This document shows positions 63,673 through 64,000 of a DNA stretch of 64,000 nucleotides, piece after piece. The notes under the pieces are model-generated. The model was given only the letters and a program-made list of their open reading frames with translations. It ran no database searches and had not been told where the DNA came from. A program made the position numbers and the translations under genes. Origin of the DNA: Pisaster brevispinus (taxonomy: Eukaryota > Echinodermata > Asteroidea > Forcipulatida > Asteriidae); contig JAMKCF010000015.1 in assembly GCA_023634235.1 (NCBI GenBank), positions 14,480,087 through 14,544,086 on the forward strand. Reading direction: 5' to 3'. Positions within the stretch are counted from its first letter, which is position 1, and each line of letters starts with the position of its first letter.

Positions 63673-64000
63673 CTACAAGACACAAGAGAACAGAAAAATT
63701 TGGAATAAGTATATTTCTTTAAGCAGTACAATACCCAGTCGCGCACCTCCAAATAGATTAGGAGCGACTCTTAGTCGACCCAAATAAATTTTGTTTTCAG
63801 ACAGGATAACTTAACATAACATTTACATTACATGTAGGTTCACATCATGACAAGATCGCATCTGAAACCAAGACGCTCCAGAGTCGTTCCAAACAACTGC
63901 AACAGTTGATCTTTCCACTTCCAGCACATCCAGTCGCTCCTAACTGTTTCAGGCATTGAACTTTTCATGTACTTAAATTCAATCATTTGTTTCGGCGCGA
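63673..64000 (-). other. Intron toward repeat 1 (beyond window)
   Basis: Unique sequence upstream of the first visible exon; no exon for repeat 1 is seen before the window ends. Confidence 0.7.

Larger units (their letters stand above)
61613..63573 (-). other. Intron (exon 1 to 2)
   Basis: 2.0 kb with the two TGTCCTTC-family SINE-like elements (61715, 63340), a short C-rich block near 62540-62700 and a (TTG)n run at 63176-63199. Confidence 0.7.

Overview
The window looks like intron-rich nuclear DNA of an animal. Almost everything that can be supported as coding belongs to one gene on the minus strand: an ankyrin (membrane-skeleton adaptor of the vertebrate ANK1/2/3 type). It enters at the right edge (first visible exon 63574-63672, equivalent to ankyrin repeat 2) and leaves at the left edge (last visible exon 105-143). 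Neither the start codon with repeat 1 nor the certain end of the gene is inside. The organism is inferred, not proven: a marine invertebrate deuterostome, with an echinoderm favoured. The reasons are a protein very close to vertebrate ankyrins, AT-rich introns of 0.3-6 kb, and many short palindromic and tRNA-derived elements. No second protein-coding gene was recognised on either strand.

Layout in transcript order (right to left). 63.7-39.7 kb: seventeen exons, most encoding exactly one or two 33-residue ankyrin repeats in phase 0, covering repeats 2-24, plus an apparently extra repeat-like exon at 54882-54986. 39.2-33.1 kb: acidic and Ser/Thr-rich linker exons. 32.5-23.1 kb: the two ZU5 domains, including two tandem paralogous cassette exons (31284-31385 and 30506-30604). 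22.5-21.0 kb: the UPA domain. 20-8.5 kb: short linker exons, several of them micro-exons of 24-48 nt. 7.8-6.8 kb: the death domain. 6.1-0.1 kb: a C-terminal tail split over very short exons, mostly in phase 0. The main chain (extra ankyrin exon and the two weakest micro-exons left out, both ZU5 cassettes included) sums to 5,307 nt, or 1,769 codons, with every intron phase matching its partner. That agreement is the strongest internal support for the model.

In function the parts form one protein. The ankyrin solenoid binds membrane proteins (channels, adhesion molecules). The ZU5-ZU5-UPA supermodule binds beta-spectrin. The death domain and tail are regulatory.

The introns are full of repeats: a ~970-bp, 20-bp-unit minisatellite at 42.5-43.5 kb with no stop in any minus-strand frame; several tandem repeats; at least six dispersed families of short inverted-repeat (MITE-like) or fold-back elements; and tRNA-derived SINE-like elements. 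No CRISPR, operon, phage or other prokaryotic-type system is present, and I found no wholly new molecular system. The most interesting observations concern exon duplication and micro-exon splicing inside the ankyrin gene.
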